DNA of 34,301 nt from contig JAIRYI010000052.1 of the NCBI GenBank assembly GCA_031267815.1, forward strand, positions 1-34,301, read 5' to 3'. A program made the position numbers and the translations under genes. This stretch comes from Desulfarculales bacterium. Its GTDB lineage: Bacteria > Desulfobacterota > Desulfarculia > Desulfarculales > Desulfarculaceae. Of this stretch, positions 33,777-34,301 are shown one piece after another (the stretch's first letter is position 1; each line of letters starts with the position of its first letter). Below the pieces are notes generated by a model. The model had not been told where the DNA came from. It worked only from the letters and a program-made list of their open reading frames with translations, and did not search any database.

Positions 33777-34121
33777 TCAAACACCTTGCCGGGATTTGCC
33801 CCCAAAACGTCCTGTCTTACGGCAATAGGCGCTATAAGCATAACCGTAATGACGTTGTAAAAATTTTTCCTCGCGAAAAATCTGTCTTAAAATCAGCACT
33901 AGGGAAACAGCCAAGTTAAGCGCCATGGCCAAATTGGCAAAAACCAGCCCCAAGCCAAAGTAAAAAATAAGCAGTGATACATATAACGGATTGCGGCTGT
34001 AGCGGAAGACGCCATGGGTCATCAGGCTGCCCGGATTATACTGGTCAATGCCAACCCGAAATGATTCGGCAAAAGAGGCAAGGCCCCACCTGTATCCAGC
34101 CACTCCAGCCAGGCAAAGCAC
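33777..34121 (-). CDS. ICMT-like membrane methyltransferase, probably 5'-truncated
   Basis: The 114-residue product has the isoprenylcysteine-methyltransferase C-terminal core: FAESFRVGIDQYNPGSLMTHGVFRYSRNPLYVSLLIFYFG, then FREEKFLQRHYGYAYSAYCRKTGRF. Its length is below the usual 150-220. The frame continues upstream of the assumed GTG start through IQDIWRPILLDWLGIV, which looks like the missing membrane span, back to a TGA at 34176-34178. That TGA is the stop of another fragment in the same frame. The gene therefore appears to have lost its 5' end by fusion to that fragment. It is unrelated in detail to the methyltransferase at 12084. It converges on the efflux pump. Confidence 0.65.
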   Translation of the reverse strand: MLCLAGVAGYRWGLASFAESFRVGIDQYNPGSLMTHGVFRYSRNPLYVSLLIFYFGLGLVFANLAMALNLAVSLVLILRQIFREEKFLQRHYGYAYSAYCRKTGRFGGKSRQGV

Positions 34122-34175
34122 AATTCCAAGCCAGTCCAGGAGGATTGGCCGCCATATATCCTGGATTCCCGTTAC

Positions 34176-34301
34176 TCATGATGATGATGGTGGAGATACC
34201 CCGAGCTTAGTAAAAAGGGTTTTCTGTTTTTCCAGGATTTCACCCACGCGCAAGGCATGGCCGGGATACTCAAAGCATTCTATCACATCCAATTTATCCA
34301 A
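34176..34301 (-). CDS. C-terminal end of an unidentified gene, cut by the window edge
   Basis: Forty-one residues are visible, LDKLDVIECFEYPGHALRV, then GEILEKQKTLFTKLGVSPPSSS and a TGA. The style of this tail resembles the ends of some IS4/IS1634-type transposases, but the piece is too short to assign. If it is a transposase, an insertion would explain the truncated methyltransferase gene immediately downstream in the same frame. Confidence 0.35.
   Translation of the reverse strand: MDKLDVIECFEYPGHALRVGEILEKQKTLFTKLGVSPPSSS

Overview
The window reads as a chromosomal stretch from a Gram-negative, probably strictly anaerobic bacterium. It has an RND efflux pump with a lipoprotein adaptor, three oxygen-sensitive-type radical SAM enzymes and tightly packed operons. 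A deltaproteobacterium-like host would fit, but no rRNA or other phylogenetic marker is present, so this is weakly held. The left half is GC-rich. The restriction island (about 18.4-27.8 kb) is visibly less GC-rich and looks acquired.

Region 1 (2-529): a deleted IS5-family transposase remnant. Its end carries a TATAAT box just ahead of the first operon.

Region 2 (560-12737): a 14-gene, nearly gapless operon and the main discovery candidate. It encodes a non-canonical type II fatty acid/polyketide synthase. There is an active hot-dog dehydratase and a second one lacking both catalytic residues. There is an active ketosynthase and a short ketosynthase lacking the Cys (chain-length-factor-like). 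Two ketoreductases, a nitroreductase-family flavoprotein and a long acyl carrier protein complete this part. The paired active/inactive KS and DH resemble aryl-polyene and highly reducing type II PKS systems, but no aryl-starter genes are seen. The core continues into a cysteine desulfurase-rhodanese fusion, two adjacent radical SAM proteins of the archaeal tetraether-lipid synthase (Tes-like) type, a left-handed beta-helix acyltransferase, a SPASM radical SAM enzyme and an ICMT-type membrane methyltransferase. Together they suggest an unusual acyl or polyene product altered by radical chemistry and possibly by sulfur insertion and methylation.

Region 3 (12788-17972): two 97%-identical 227-bp elements with terminal inverted repeats (MITE-like) bracket a DUF4418-FtsX permease-ABC ATPase operon and a secreted type-B carboxylesterase. 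Intergenic DNA here also carries a second repeat family. Its hairpins keep identical geometry (17-bp stem, 5-nt loop) while the stem sequence changes in a compensatory way.

Region 4 (18385-28076): a type I restriction-modification island made of an XRE regulator with an operator-like inverted repeat, hsdR, hsdM, a DUF1016 nuclease-like gene, hsdS, a tyrosine recombinase and spare hsdS halves. A perfect 37-bp inverted repeat lies at the start of the second target-recognition domain and at a silent cassette in opposite orientation, in the same reading frame. Inversion of about 2.6 kb would therefore swap DNA specificity. A degenerate third cassette and the tail of a broken gene mark the right side.

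Region 5 (28052-34301): an AraC regulator divergent from an RND efflux adaptor/pump pair. The pump gene is interrupted by one in-frame amber codon at a position expected to be Gln. No outer-membrane channel gene follows. The window ends with an ICMT-like gene, probably 5'-truncated, and the tail of an unidentified gene, both on the minus strand. No tRNA, rRNA or CRISPR array was seen.
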